Shown here one piece after another: positions 10,001 through 19,513 of a stretch of 41,501 nt of DNA. A model generated the notes under the pieces. The model saw only the letters and a list, made by a program, of their open reading frames with translations, searched no databases and was not told the DNA's origin. Position numbers and translations under genes: made by a program. This DNA comes from GCA-2861595 sp035525365 (GTDB lineage: Bacteria > Actinomycetota > Acidimicrobiia > Acidimicrobiales > GCA-2861595). Position 1 is the first letter of the stretch, and the number at the start of each line of letters is the position of its first letter. The stretch covers positions 1-41,501 of the forward strand of contig DATLEK010000035.1 of assembly GCA_035525365.1 (NCBI GenBank). The letters are read 5' to 3'.

Positions 10001-10712
10001 CAACTTTGTGGTGGCCGCCGAGGACAAGTGGGGCCAGACCTCCGGTTTAGTGATGCTGCTGCCCCATGGCTACGAGGGACAGGGCCCCGAGCACTCTTCG
10101 GCCCGGATGGAGCGCTTCCTCACCCTGTCGGCTGAGGACAACATCCAGGTGGTCAACGCCACCACCGCGGCGCAGTACTTCCACCTCCTGCGCCGCCAGG
10201 TCCGCCGCCACCGGCGCAAGCCCCTGGTCGTCTTCACCCCCAAGTCGCTTTTGCGGGCCCGCCAGTCCCGCTGCCGCCTTGAGGCGCTGACCGGGGGCCG
10301 GTTCCTGGAGGTGCTGGACGACCCGTCGGTCTCCGACTCCGCCGCCGGCGGTGTGGAGCGGGTGATCATGGCCACCGGCAAGGTGGCCTACGACGCCATG
10401 GCCCGCCGCGACGAGGTGTCGGCGCCGGCCGCGGTTGTGCGTATCGAGCAGCTCTACCCGTGGCCGGCCGAACAGGTGACCGCCGCTCTGGGTCGCTACC
10501 CCGAGGCCACCGAAGTGGTCTGGCTCCAGGAGGAGCCCGAGAACATGGGCGCCTGGGGCTTCGTCCGCAGCCGCCTGCTCCCACTGCTCCGGGAGGATGA
10601 CGAGCTGCGGGCCGTGACCCGCATCGAGTCGGGAAGTCCAGCTTCGGGCAGCGCCACCCTCCACCAACTGGAGCAGAAGGACCTCCTCAACCGCGCCTTC
10701 CACGGCCTTTGA
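7086..10712 (+). CDS. kgd: Multifunctional 2-oxoglutarate dehydrogenase E1/E2 component (Kgd/OdhA)
   Basis: A 1208-residue actinobacterial-type fusion that decarboxylates 2-oxoglutarate in the TCA cycle. Order: a short N-terminal helix (LVEEMYEQYRHDPSSVSESW), an Ala/Pro-rich linker (about residues 55-100), an E2 transacylase catalytic domain containing TYDHRIIQGAESG near residue 300, then the ThDP-dependent E1 module with GVTHRGRLNILAN, SNPSHLESVGPV, GDAAFAGQGVVAETLN and INNQLGFTT. There is no lipoyl domain, as in mycobacterial Kgd and corynebacterial OdhA, where the lipoyl group is supplied in trans by the pyruvate dehydrogenase E2. Length matches those homologues (about 1220-1230). It is monocistronic or first in its unit; a palindromic repeat follows its stop codon by 20 bp. 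Confidence 0.96.
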   Translation: MPDAQRPAGSFGTNDWLVEEMYEQYRHDPSSVSESWQEFFTDYRSDGKDRSANGAAPATAAPSPGAQVAAPSAAAPAPAKAPAAPRAPAKGQPLTGAAARTATNMEASLAIPTATSARAVPARLLEVNRKILNNHLSRTRTGRVSFTHLIGYAVLKALEEVPVMNSAHVAGEGGKPAVVRHEHVGLGLAVDTTKSDGSHTLLVPCIKEADTLDFRRFFIAYEDLIRKVRGNKLTPDDFAGVTIILTNPGTIGTVHSVPRVMPGQGAIVGVGAIDYPAEYQAADPSKLADLGISKVITLTSTYDHRIIQGAESGMFLKQIHSLLLGENRFYDDVFRSMAVPYEPARWKRDVNPVDQERSHLTKQMQVLRLTNMYRVRGHLIADLDPLAAKEPHTHPELDPATYGLTIWDLEREFLTNNLAGQEIRILGDILGILRDAYCRTVGVEYMHIQEPDQKRWIQEHVEGVSTDLAPEEQRHILGRLNAAEAFEKFLHTKYVGQKRFGLEGGESAIPLLDTVLDEAAKAGLAEVVLGVTHRGRLNILANIVGKSYGELFREFEGDIDPDTVQGSGDVKYHKGAVGKFVGASGREIQVAMASNPSHLESVGPVVEGMARARQDLLDQEGDHHVLPMLVHGDAAFAGQGVVAETLNLSALRGYRTGGTVHLVINNQLGFTTTPESARSSVYATDVAKMVQAPVFHVNGDDPEACVRVARLAFAFRQAFQKDVVIDMVCYRRFGHNEGDEPGYTQPQMYERIDRRRSVRKLYTEALVKRGDITLDEAEKALEDFSVRLQTALDETRSSAPPKPTVLVNAPPVVVVPSPETGVSREVLDRITAVLGEIPEGFTVHPKLARQLEARAKLYAEGEVDWSLAEALAFGSLLLEGTDVRLAGQDTRRGTFSQRHAVVVDYRTGAEHLPLTSMAPAGQRGRFFIYDSLLSEYAALGFEYGYSVAHKDALVAWEAQFGDFANGAQVIIDNFVVAAEDKWGQTSGLVMLLPHGYEGQGPEHSSARMERFLTLSAEDNIQVVNATTAAQYFHLLRRQVRRHRRKPLVVFTPKSLLRARQSRCRLEALTGGRFLEVLDDPSVSDSAAGGVERVIMATGKVAYDAMARRDEVSAPAAVVRIEQLYPWPAEQVTAALGRYPEATEVVWLQEEPENMGAWGFVRSRLLPLLREDDELRAVTRIESGSPASGSATLHQLEQKDLLNRAFHGL

Positions 10713-10732
10713 CCACCCCGCTCTGATCGTTG

Positions 10733-10771
10733 CGAGTACATAGCGGGCCGAAACGTCCCCCTATGTACTCG
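10733..10771. repeat. Palindromic repeat, copy 1
   Basis: An 11-bp perfect inverted repeat, CGAGTACATAG / CTATGTACTCG, separated by a 17-nt loop. An outer GTTG at 10729 can pair with CAAC at 10777-10780 past a 5-nt bulge. The same stem and the same loop length occur at 40167-40205. It sits between kgd and the NYN-nuclease gene. It lacks a T-tract, so a classic intrinsic terminator is unlikely. Confidence 0.85.
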
Positions 10772-10816
10772 AAACGCAACCGCCATCGCACTTGACCGGC
10801 CGGCGCTTCCCCTACG

Positions 10817-12172
<1,356 letters not shown>

Positions 12173-12198
12173 AGGCCGAGCACCAAAATGGTGGCCGT

Positions 12199-12717
12199 TC
12201 AGCGCCCCTCCGCGAGCAGAGGGCTGATGGCGGTGAACACGCCGAGAACGACATCCCGGTAGAGATGGAAACCCTGCTCCAGTTCGGGGAGTTCCTCAGC
12301 GCCCCCCAGCCCTCCGCCGCCGGCGTCCGCGCCGGCGACCTCCACATGCTGCATCGGCGGCACGGGGCCTGTGGCGGCCCCGTCCAGAACCCCTTGGAGC
12401 TGGCCGAGCAGTTTGGAGAAGCGCGCCAGCGCGGTGGCGTCGAGCACCGTCGGGATGACCGGCGGCGGTTCCCCGTCCACCATGAAGTCTTCCCACTCCA
12501 TGAGGTCGAAGAGGAACTGACCGGCCTTGAACCAGGGCCACGTCGAAACAGCGTCGATGAGCGCATCGGCGCGAGCCGGCTCGCGCCGCCGCAGGGCCAC
12601 CCCCCGTCGGGCCAGCGTGCACAGGACCGACCGCGTCCACTGGTTGCCGCGGGCCATGGCCGCCAGCGCGGCGAGATCCCCACCCGTCAGTGGACCAGGC
12701 GGGCCGGCATCGGTCAC
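12199..12717 (-). CDS. Hypothetical protein, third gene of the prenyl-synthase operon
   Basis: A 172-residue protein I do not recognise. It is mostly helical in appearance, with a Trp/Phe-rich central stretch (WPWFKAGQFLFDLMEWEDF) and a Gly-rich loop near residue 130. There is no signal peptide or clear membrane segment. It starts with GTG overlapping the TGA of the prenyl synthase gene (GTGA), so the two are probably co-translated and may act in the same process. It ends 26 bp from the stop of the convergent NYN-nuclease gene. Confidence 0.65.
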   Translation of the reverse strand: MTDAGPPGPLTGGDLAALAAMARGNQWTRSVLCTLARRGVALRRREPARADALIDAVSTWPWFKAGQFLFDLMEWEDFMVDGEPPPVIPTVLDATALARFSKLLGQLQGVLDGAATGPVPPMQHVEVAGADAGGGGLGGAEELPELEQGFHLYRDVVLGVFTAISPLLAEGR

Positions 12718-14423
12718 AGCGGGCGATTGGTCACGTAGTACGCCACCTGGCGGAGGACGCCCTTGCCCTCGTTCTCGGGCAGGACCTCGAGGCCGCTCTC
12801 GAACTGCGCGGTGCCGGCGTTGGCCAGCCGGTCGGCCAGGGCGATGGCGTACTCGATGGAGCCGTGGCGGTGCATGGCGGCCAGCACCTCCTCGGCGTCC
12901 TTTTGGGTCTTGTCCTTCCGGCGGCGGGCGACGATCTCGTGCATGCGGCTCAGCTCGGCACCCTCGGCCTCCCGGAAGAGGTGGATCAACATGACCGTCC
13001 GCTTTCCCTCGAGGAGGTCCCCGAGCGGCTCCTTGCCGTAGAGGGCCTCCTCGCCGATCAGATTGAGCACGTCGTCCTGGATCTGAAAGGCGTTACCGAT
13101 GAGCCGGAACGGTTCGTTGAACAGGTCGAGGACCTTGGGATCGGTGACGCCGGCACAGAGGGCGCCGATCCGACACGGGCTCATGCAGGTGTACCACCCG
13201 GTCTTCTTGGTGCACATCCCCAGGTAGTCGTCGTCGTCGTGGGGCACGATGCCCCGCCGGATCCAGCCCAGCTCGACGGCTTGGCCCTCGACTGTCTCGC
13301 GGCACATGTGGAGGATCTCGTGGATGAGCCCGAGGGTACGGGCCAGCCCGAGCGTCTCGAGGTTGGACAGCACGGCGTCGACGGCCAGCAGGTTCAGGGC
13401 GTCACCGGCGTTGACGGCCAGACCATCCCCGTGGGCGGCGCTGAGGGTGGGGCGTCCCCGCCTCTGGAGCGACTCATCGGCGATGTCGTCGTGGATGAGA
13501 AAGCCGTTGTGGAACAGCTCCAGCGCCGCCGCCATGCGGACGGCGTCCTGGGGGCGGCCGCCCAGGGCGGCACAGGCGGCAATCGTCAGCGTCGGCCGCA
13601 ACCCCTTGCCCTGGCGGGTTGGATAGTCCCGGATCAGGTCGTAGAGATCCTCCCGGGGCTCCCGGTCGGGGATCATGCCGGCCATCTCGTCGGCGACGCG
13701 GGCCCGGCAGTTGGTCATGATCTCCAGAAGGTCGGCATCGGCCACCTGCAGCGGGTCCCACCAGGGACTGCTGCGGTGGCCGTCCCACAGCAGGCGACCG
13801 CGGGTGACGACGGTCTCGCCGATGCTCCCCGGCGGCCCGGCGTGGTCCGGCACCCTGGTGTCGAGGTAGTCCAGCGCCCGCCAACCGGTCATCCGCGGGG
13901 TCGTGCTTGGTCCCGCCGCCGCATGGTCGCTCGGGGGCACGACCGGTGGAGGCGCGACAGTCGCGCCCCAGAGCAGGGGAGACTGCTCCCGGAACTCCCG
14001 CCACATGCCCTGGACGGCACGAAGGCCCGAGGCCCGCTGGGACAGCACGGCGAAGGCACGCCACACGGCGAGGACGTGCTCCCGCCGCCCCCTTACGTCG
14101 AGGCTCTCGGGCAGGATCTGGTCGGCGGGGCGCCTCTGGAGGTCGAAGATCAGGTTCATGGCCCTCACGTCGAAGACCACCTCGACGTCGGGTTCCTCCG
14201 GTGACCCCTCGGCCGCGATCAGGCGGCTGTGGCGGGCGACGAGCGATGCCGTGGTGCCGTCGCCGAAATAAAGCCCCAGCGTGATGCCGCTCATCTGCGC
14301 GGCGGCCGCGGCCACCACCGAAGGAGCCCTCTCGGAGAGAGCCGCCACCGTGCCCACCAGAAGCCGGGCCCCGGAGTACCGCGTGTCAGTCGTCAATCGC
14401 CCCCCCGGCGAACTCGGTGACAC
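12714..14423 (-). CDS. SCP2-like domain fused to polyprenyl (GGPP-type) synthase
   Basis: A 569-residue protein, about 220 residues longer than a usual trans-prenyl synthase. The C-terminal part (about 250-560) is an isoprenyl diphosphate synthase: GKGLRPTLTIAACAALGG, first Asp-rich motif HDDIADES, KKTGWYTCMSPCRIGAL and second motif FQIQDDVLNLIGEE followed by GDLLEGKRT. The second motif is DDxxN instead of DDxxD, as in eukaryotic GGPP synthases, so it is probably active. The N-terminal part (about 20-130) resembles an SCP2 sterol-carrier domain (ITLGLYFGDGTTASLVARH then PDVEVVFDVRAMNLIFDL). I infer synthesis of a C20 or longer chain with an attached lipid-binding domain. ATG 14423 overlaps the upstream gene by 38 nt; a TTG at 14396 is an alternative start. 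Confidence 0.8.
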   Translation of the reverse strand: MSPSSPGGRLTTDTRYSGARLLVGTVAALSERAPSVVAAAAAQMSGITLGLYFGDGTTASLVARHSRLIAAEGSPEEPDVEVVFDVRAMNLIFDLQRRPADQILPESLDVRGRREHVLAVWRAFAVLSQRASGLRAVQGMWREFREQSPLLWGATVAPPPVVPPSDHAAAGPSTTPRMTGWRALDYLDTRVPDHAGPPGSIGETVVTRGRLLWDGHRSSPWWDPLQVADADLLEIMTNCRARVADEMAGMIPDREPREDLYDLIRDYPTRQGKGLRPTLTIAACAALGGRPQDAVRMAAALELFHNGFLIHDDIADESLQRRGRPTLSAAHGDGLAVNAGDALNLLAVDAVLSNLETLGLARTLGLIHEILHMCRETVEGQAVELGWIRRGIVPHDDDDYLGMCTKKTGWYTCMSPCRIGALCAGVTDPKVLDLFNEPFRLIGNAFQIQDDVLNLIGEEALYGKEPLGDLLEGKRTVMLIHLFREAEGAELSRMHEIVARRRKDKTQKDAEEVLAAMHRHGSIEYAIALADRLANAGTAQFESGLEVLPENEGKGVLRQVAYYVTNRPL

Positions 14424-15459
14424 CGTCGGCCTGGATTCGCAGGGGAGCGCCGCCGATCACGCCTTCGACCGAGCACGGGCCGAGGACCTCGTGGACGCTG
14501 AAGGGCCGGAGGCTGGTTTCCGAGGCGTTGACGATCCTGGCCGCGGTAGCGGCGTCGAAGTCGAGCACCAACCAGTCGTCGCCCGAACGAGCGGAGATGA
14601 CGAGACGGCGCGGCACCGGAGCGGTCGGTGGAGTTCCGAGAGTTGCCGCCAGCGGAGGGACGATGACAACCCGGTCCCGGTCCAGCTCCCCCTGAACCAC
14701 GACCTCGAGGTTGCGGCGGGAGAAGTGACGCCGTAGCCGCCCGTGGCGCCACACCATCACCGATCCTGTGGCCGCATCGGCGGGCCCGGTGGGCTGGATC
14801 AGCGTGAAGACGACAGAGGCCGGCGGGGGGGCCGAGGAATCGGCAGAGGAGTCGGCGGAGGAGTCGATGGCGAACCCGAAGACCCACCCTCCCAGCTCAG
14901 GCCAGCTCCACCGGCCGCGGACCCTCTCGTGGTAGCCGACAAGGTCCACCTCGCGTCGCTTACCGTCCACCCAAACGTCGCCCACGGCGCTGACCCCCGG
15001 CTCTGACTGCCAACGTAGGTGCTGGTGGTCTCCGAAGGGCGCGCACTGAGAAGTGCAGGGCCGGCCGGTTCGCTGAAGCATCAGGTCGACCTGGGGGCTG
15101 CCGGTTCGAGCCCGCAGCCGGAGCGGCGCAGCGACGCCGTACGGGTGGGGCAGGCGGAACGACGACCAGGGAACGTCCGGCTGTTCAGCGTTGAACTGGC
15201 TCGACTCCCATCCCGTGGCGGGGTCGTGCATCAAGAGGATGGCCATCCGCTGTGGAGCGAGATGGGGCTGGTCCGGTGGAGGGCCCAGGATCGACAGGTT
15301 GGCCACCATGGCCACACCCGGCCGACGGGACACGAAGGCGTAGTGCAGCCACTGCCGGTCCAGCGGATGGCAGAGCGCACCTTCGGGGAACGGCCCGGCG
15401 GGGCCCACGCGGGGAGGGCTGCTCGATCCAGGCTGGTGCACGAAAAGTCGGAATATCAC
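14386..15459 (-). CDS. CrtC/AttH-like lipocalin-fold protein (possible terpenoid-modifying enzyme)
   Basis: About 357 residues. The sequence reads like the lipocalin-related carotenoid 1,2-hydratase/AttH group: WLHYAFVSRRPGVAMVANLS near the start, a central DVWVDGKRREVDLVGYHER then RGRWSWPELGGWVFGFA, and a C-terminal SVEGVIGGAPLRIQADGVTE. The assignment is by pattern only, with moderate certainty. It heads a three-gene operon with the prenyl synthase, which supports a role on an isoprenoid. The frame is open to 15882, but beyond 15530 it is antisense to another gene. I chose GTG 15459 because AAAGG lies nine bases upstream; GTG 15441, GTG 15468 and ATG 15531 are alternatives. A Ser/Asp/Ala tandem (SSADSSADSS) interrupts the middle. 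Confidence 0.65.
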   Translation of the reverse strand: MIFRLFVHQPGSSSPPRVGPAGPFPEGALCHPLDRQWLHYAFVSRRPGVAMVANLSILGPPPDQPHLAPQRMAILLMHDPATGWESSQFNAEQPDVPWSSFRLPHPYGVAAPLRLRARTGSPQVDLMLQRTGRPCTSQCAPFGDHQHLRWQSEPGVSAVGDVWVDGKRREVDLVGYHERVRGRWSWPELGGWVFGFAIDSSADSSADSSAPPPASVVFTLIQPTGPADAATGSVMVWRHGRLRRHFSRRNLEVVVQGELDRDRVVIVPPLAATLGTPPTAPVPRRLVISARSGDDWLVLDFDAATAARIVNASETSLRPFSVHEVLGPCSVEGVIGGAPLRIQADGVTEFAGGAIDD

Positions 15460-15529
15460 CTTGTGCACCCTTTGGCCAAACCGTATGGTGGCGCCCGTCG
15501 GGGCACTGATCCCCGGACTGGTGGGGGAC

Positions 15530-16333
15530 ATGGCCAAGAAAGAATCGCCGACTTCGTCCGTAGAGGAGCCGGCGCGGACCGCGCCGAAGCCTCTAGAAGT
15601 CAAGACCCACCGCGCCCTGGTGGCCAAGCGGCGCCAGATCATCGCCGCCGTGGCAGGGAAGCCGGAGCTGCTCCCGTTGCTGGCCATCAACCCGGTACTG
15701 GTGTTCAAGGAGGTCGGGGTCGATCTCTCCCCCGAGATGTCCGACCACGTGCTGCGCAGCCTGCAGCACCCGCCGGCGATCCGGGCCGAGCGTGAGCGCC
15801 TTGTGGCCGAGTTGCGGGAGGAGCTGGGCGAGGCGCCCAGCCCCAACGATCCGGCCTGGGTGGCGCAGTGGTTGTTCACCACACTGGAAGTGGCGCCTCT
15901 CCGGACCGACGGAGCCAGGCCCGCCTACGTAAGCGCCATTCCCCCCGATGCGTTGGAAAGACTGCAAACTCTGCGCCGATCGCGGCGGTCGGCGGACAGG
16001 TCCTTCTTCGCGGGACCGGTCGACGACGGCGGAAGGGGGGCGCCGCTGATCCGCCTGCCCGACAGCGTCCTGCGCCTCGACCTCGAAGTGCCCGTCCCGG
16101 CCCTTCCTCCCGCAGACGGTCCGCCCGACGAGGTCACCCTCGAGGCGCTCTGGTTCTACCGGGACGCCCACCCATCGGTCCCGCCCATGCTCCGGCTCGG
16201 CATCATCGAGCGGTCGGCGGTCCCGATCTTCAGCCCCGACGGTTACCGCAAGGCCAAGACGGGCGAGCGTCCCAGTCAACTTCTCCGCTGGATCAAGGAC
16301 GTGCGCTTCCAGCCGGACAAGCCGCCCCGGTGA
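15530..16333 (+). CDS. Unrecognised protein, first gene of a five-gene unknown operon ending in ispH
   Basis: A 267-residue soluble protein I do not recognise. The first 30 residues are Lys/Glu/Pro-rich. Residues about 30-120 are predicted helical (RRQIIAAVAGKPELLPLLAI, then VLVFKEVGVDLSPEMSDHVL). The second half is Pro/Leu-rich with short strands and ends in a basic stretch. No catalytic motif is visible. ATG 15530 is preceded by a G-rich GGTGGGGG; an upstream ATG at 15485 would leave no room for a promoter. Its stop codon overlaps the GTG start of the next gene, so the two products are likely made together. Confidence 0.7.
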   Translation: MAKKESPTSSVEEPARTAPKPLEVKTHRALVAKRRQIIAAVAGKPELLPLLAINPVLVFKEVGVDLSPEMSDHVLRSLQHPPAIRAERERLVAELREELGEAPSPNDPAWVAQWLFTTLEVAPLRTDGARPAYVSAIPPDALERLQTLRRSRRSADRSFFAGPVDDGGRGAPLIRLPDSVLRLDLEVPVPALPPADGPPDEVTLEALWFYRDAHPSVPPMLRLGIIERSAVPIFSPDGYRKAKTGERPSQLLRWIKDVRFQPDKPPR

Positions 16334-18096
16334 GCCTCACCTCCAACTTCACCTTCTGCGTCCAGCTGTCCATCGACGCCGTCCGCCAGATCTTCCACCT
16401 GGCGTTCAAGAACGAGTCGCAGTGCTTCCCTCACAACGTGGGGCCGTTCACGCGGGGCTTCGCCGGCCGCACGGCCACGGTGACGGTGACGGTGCTGGAC
16501 GACGAGTCCCGGCCCGCCGACCTGTACTTCGCCGACGACAAGCACATGTCTTTCAGCCTCCCCTTCGACGTGACCGTCGAGATACCGGATGCCCCCGATC
16601 CCTCGTTGAGCCGCCTCACGCTCCAGGCGCTCGCCGCTGTCCCCGCTCGCCTCGACAGCTGGGAAGCCGACGGCGAGCCGGTCCTGGGCCTGCGCTTCGA
16701 CGACGTCACCCCGGACGCGGTGGAGATCGTCTCCCTTGCCGGAGTGCCGGTGGTCGGCGAGCAGGAGATCCTCCGGTCCATTCATGCCCGGTACGACAGC
16801 CTGCAGCACCGCTACACCACCCCCGCGCCGGGCGGTGGTACCGCCGAGCTATTGCTCTACGACGGCACGCGGGACACGACGCTGGTACCACCGCATCCCG
16901 GGAACCCCCCCATCACCGCGACCCTGGAGAACCGGCCGGAGGGCGAGTTCCTGAAGGTCACCGCACCCATCCACGTGGACGTGCCCACCGGTTACGGCTT
17001 CGACTACATCTCGTTCGGCACCATCACCTTCTTCCGGGCCGTGAGCCGGACCGAGACCACCATCACGGTGACGATGGGAACCGAGCCGGGCCCGGACTCA
17101 CTGAAGACGGTGGTGGCTCTCGACAACGCCGGCCCGGGCCACGACCAGGTGGTGGCGGCCCTCACGCCGATGGCGAGGAACGCCGTCAACGGTTTCGGCA
17201 CCATCACCGAGCCGGCCTTCTCCCAGAACGCGGCCGAGAGCCTCCTGAAAACGGAAATCGCCGGCTACGTCAACCCGCTGAGCTTCTCGCTGTACACACC
17301 GCGGTCGAACGACCCTGCCGTCGTCCTCACCACACCGGTCGGTTTCCTCATTCCGGCCGCCGGCGTTCTCGCCATACTGCTCACCCGGAGGAGCGGCACG
17401 GCGGACGACGACGTGGCGCCGGACGCCTTCCTGGGCGGGAGGGACGTCGCCCTGGGTGTGGCAGCCGCCTACGTGATCGAACGCAGCGACGCGGTCATCG
17501 AGGCCCGGTTTCCCGGGGTCAACACCGATTCGGGCCACGAGCTGCACACCGATTCAGGCGACGCCACCCTCTGGTCCTGCCACGCCGCTCCCGCCGACGA
17601 CGGCGCCCATGACGAGTCGCCGGGCCACCTGTGGGTCACGGGTACGGCCGAGGTCCACATCGACTGCTGGCCCGACCCGGATGTGTCCTTCGAAGGCCCC
17701 GTCTTCATCGACGCCACCCGCACCGACGGCCCCGACGGATGCAGCCTGACCCTCCAGCCCCGGGCCGGCGAGTTCGACGTCGACCAGAGCTGCTGCGACG
17801 TCCTCATCGACCTCCTCATCCCGGTGGTCGGGTGGATCATGCTCGCCGTGGTGGAGAGCCTCATCGACGAGGTAGGCGGCGAGATCGCCACCGGGACGGC
17901 TGAGGCCGAGACACAGTTGCTGGCGCCGATCCCCAAGGTCGTGATCGGTATCGCCCAGATCGAATGCTGCCTCGACGGGCTACGCATCTCCAGCCAGGGC
18001 TTCGTGCTGCCCGGTGACCTGTCCATCCGCAGGTCCGGAACCAGCTTCGAGGACCTGGAGGACCGCGGCTGCGCGCCCCGGCCCGACCAGCCATGA
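16330..18096 (+). CDS. Large unrecognised beta-rich protein, possibly TULIP-like lipid-binding
   Basis: 588 residues starting at a GTG that overlaps the previous stop (GTGA). The N-terminal half has alternating strands typical of beta-sandwich or tubular lipid-binding folds (LSIDAVRQIFHLAFKNE, RTATVTVTVLDD, LTLQALAAVPARL, TTITVTMGTEPG). A hydrophobic segment lies mid-protein (FLIPAAGVLAILL). A second hydrophobic, Cys-containing stretch lies near residue 500 (SCCDVLIDLLIPVVGWIMLA). There is no N-terminal signal peptide. The pattern of amphipathic strands with hydrophobic helices suggests a TULIP-type protein such as the P47/OrfX group; this is low-certainty inference. Its neighbours on both sides handle isoprenoids, which would fit a lipid-binding role. 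Confidence 0.7.
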   Translation: MSLTSNFTFCVQLSIDAVRQIFHLAFKNESQCFPHNVGPFTRGFAGRTATVTVTVLDDESRPADLYFADDKHMSFSLPFDVTVEIPDAPDPSLSRLTLQALAAVPARLDSWEADGEPVLGLRFDDVTPDAVEIVSLAGVPVVGEQEILRSIHARYDSLQHRYTTPAPGGGTAELLLYDGTRDTTLVPPHPGNPPITATLENRPEGEFLKVTAPIHVDVPTGYGFDYISFGTITFFRAVSRTETTITVTMGTEPGPDSLKTVVALDNAGPGHDQVVAALTPMARNAVNGFGTITEPAFSQNAAESLLKTEIAGYVNPLSFSLYTPRSNDPAVVLTTPVGFLIPAAGVLAILLTRRSGTADDDVAPDAFLGGRDVALGVAAAYVIERSDAVIEARFPGVNTDSGHELHTDSGDATLWSCHAAPADDGAHDESPGHLWVTGTAEVHIDCWPDPDVSFEGPVFIDATRTDGPDGCSLTLQPRAGEFDVDQSCCDVLIDLLIPVVGWIMLAVVESLIDEVGGEIATGTAEAETQLLAPIPKVVIGIAQIECCLDGLRISSQGFVLPGDLSIRRSGTSFEDLEDRGCAPRPDQP

Positions 18097-18140
18097 CCAT
18101 TCGCCGCCCGCCGGGCGCCTGAGCAGAGGGGAAAGGACAC

Positions 18141-19499
18141 GTGCCAACCACCAGAGGATTCGTCCAGGAGATCGAGATCGGCCGCGGCGGCCTGGTCCGG
18201 GTCACCGTCGTCGAGGACGACGCCACCAACTCGGTGTTCACCATCACCGACATCGACGGGGACCCGGAGCGGTTCAACGAGAGGCTCTCGAAGCTCGCCG
18301 TCCTCAGGGACGCTATGAACCGGGCGGAACCGGTGGAGATCGAGCACTCCTCAGGTGAGGGCGGTGATGAGATCGACCGGGCCACCCGGATCAGCCGGGA
18401 TGCCCTCGCCCCGCCCGGGGAAGTCGACCAGGTGGCGGGGCTGATCGTTGACGTCACCGTCAACGCCGTCAACCGCACCGGCTCGGTGGGGGAGCGTCAC
18501 GACCATGCCCGCATCTCGGTGTTCACCCGCCAGGGTGGATCGCTCGACCTGCTCCTCGACCTTCAGGCGCCCGAGCGGCTGGTCGCCCAGGGGCAGTTGG
18601 AGATGGTTCGCGACGCGCAGGCGGCCGGCTGGCTCACCCGTTTCACCGTCAGCACCGGTGACGACGACACCGTCCCGCGGGTGCTCGGTGTGGCCGCCAA
18701 CGACGACCTCTCGGGATTCGGGGACGACAAGGACCAGACGCTGGTCGCCGGGTTCGTGGAGTCGCTCGGGCTGATGGGTTCCGCCGGCGGCGCGCCGGCG
18801 GGATTGGCCACGGCCCGCTTCACCACGGCACCTGACCTCAGCTCGCCGGGGAACACCATCGATCCGGCCGCCTTCACCCCGACAGAGCTGACGCTCTACC
18901 TGGCCAAGGGATCGGTCACCTACGACCTCGTGGAGGCCGGTCTGCGGGACAACGTGCGTATGCGCCTCGGAGTCGCCCCGCTTCAGCTCACGCCGGCGGA
19001 GGAGGACGAGCGGCCCGTGGTGCGATCCTCCCGGTCGTCGAGACGCACGCCGGCGGGGGCGGGTAACGACACCGCCACCGGTACGCCTGCGGCCCTCGTC
19101 CTGGCCGCAGAGCTGCAGGCGCCCCTGGCCTCGGCCAGTCGCCCGGTATGGGTCCACGTCGACCGGACCATGATGGACAAGGGCCCCGCCGAGGACTGCA
19201 CCGTGGGTGTGCCGAGCAGCGACCTGACGCCCCGTGGCCTCCGCGATCTGCGCATCCCCTACCCGGCGAAGTGGCGCGGCCTCGGGTGCTTCAACCGTGG
19301 TGTCTACCGTTTCCAGGTCACGCTGGCCGGCTCGTACACCGTCCTGGTCGACGGCGTCGAGCTCTGCCTCTTCGACACGGGGACAACGGACGTGAAGGTG
19401 GGTTACGGGTGCATGGAGGGGGACCACTGGCTTACCCTCGAGGTCGACCAGTGGACCTGTGATAGTGATTTCCGGCTCGATGCCTACCGGATCCGCTGA
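18141..19499 (+). CDS. Unrecognised 452-residue protein of the ispH operon
   Basis: I do not recognise this protein. It begins with a beta-rich segment (FVQEIEIGRGGLVRVTVVED), continues with mixed strands, has a low-complexity Arg/Ser/Thr/Ala linker near residue 295-320, and ends in a compact, Cys- and aromatic-rich domain (about 335-452) with GCFNRGVYRFQVTLAGSYTV and GYGCMEGDHWLTLEVDQW that looks like a beta-sandwich. No signal peptide or catalytic signature is apparent. The GTG start at 18141 has AAAGGA just upstream. It lies 44 bp after the large beta-rich gene and 14 bp before the next, consistent with one transcript. Confidence 0.7.
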   Translation: MPTTRGFVQEIEIGRGGLVRVTVVEDDATNSVFTITDIDGDPERFNERLSKLAVLRDAMNRAEPVEIEHSSGEGGDEIDRATRISRDALAPPGEVDQVAGLIVDVTVNAVNRTGSVGERHDHARISVFTRQGGSLDLLLDLQAPERLVAQGQLEMVRDAQAAGWLTRFTVSTGDDDTVPRVLGVAANDDLSGFGDDKDQTLVAGFVESLGLMGSAGGAPAGLATARFTTAPDLSSPGNTIDPAAFTPTELTLYLAKGSVTYDLVEAGLRDNVRMRLGVAPLQLTPAEEDERPVVRSSRSSRRTPAGAGNDTATGTPAALVLAAELQAPLASASRPVWVHVDRTMMDKGPAEDCTVGVPSSDLTPRGLRDLRIPYPAKWRGLGCFNRGVYRFQVTLAGSYTVLVDGVELCLFDTGTTDVKVGYGCMEGDHWLTLEVDQWTCDSDFRLDAYRIR

Positions 19500-19513
19500 G
19501 TTACGGAGGGCCC

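Noticed and set aside
7697..10135. Very long second open frame inside kgd
   Set aside because: It is in another frame of a gene with unambiguous motifs; its Arg/Pro/Gly-rich translation is typical of GC-driven shadow frames.
15095..15125. GGTTCGAGCCC resembling a tRNA T-arm
   Set aside because: It lies inside the CrtC/AttH-like coding sequence and no acceptor, D-arm or anticodon stem fits around it.
15460..15882. Upstream extension of the CrtC/AttH-like frame to 15882
   Set aside because: Most of it is antisense to the gene starting at 15530 and it shows no lipocalin-like sequence.
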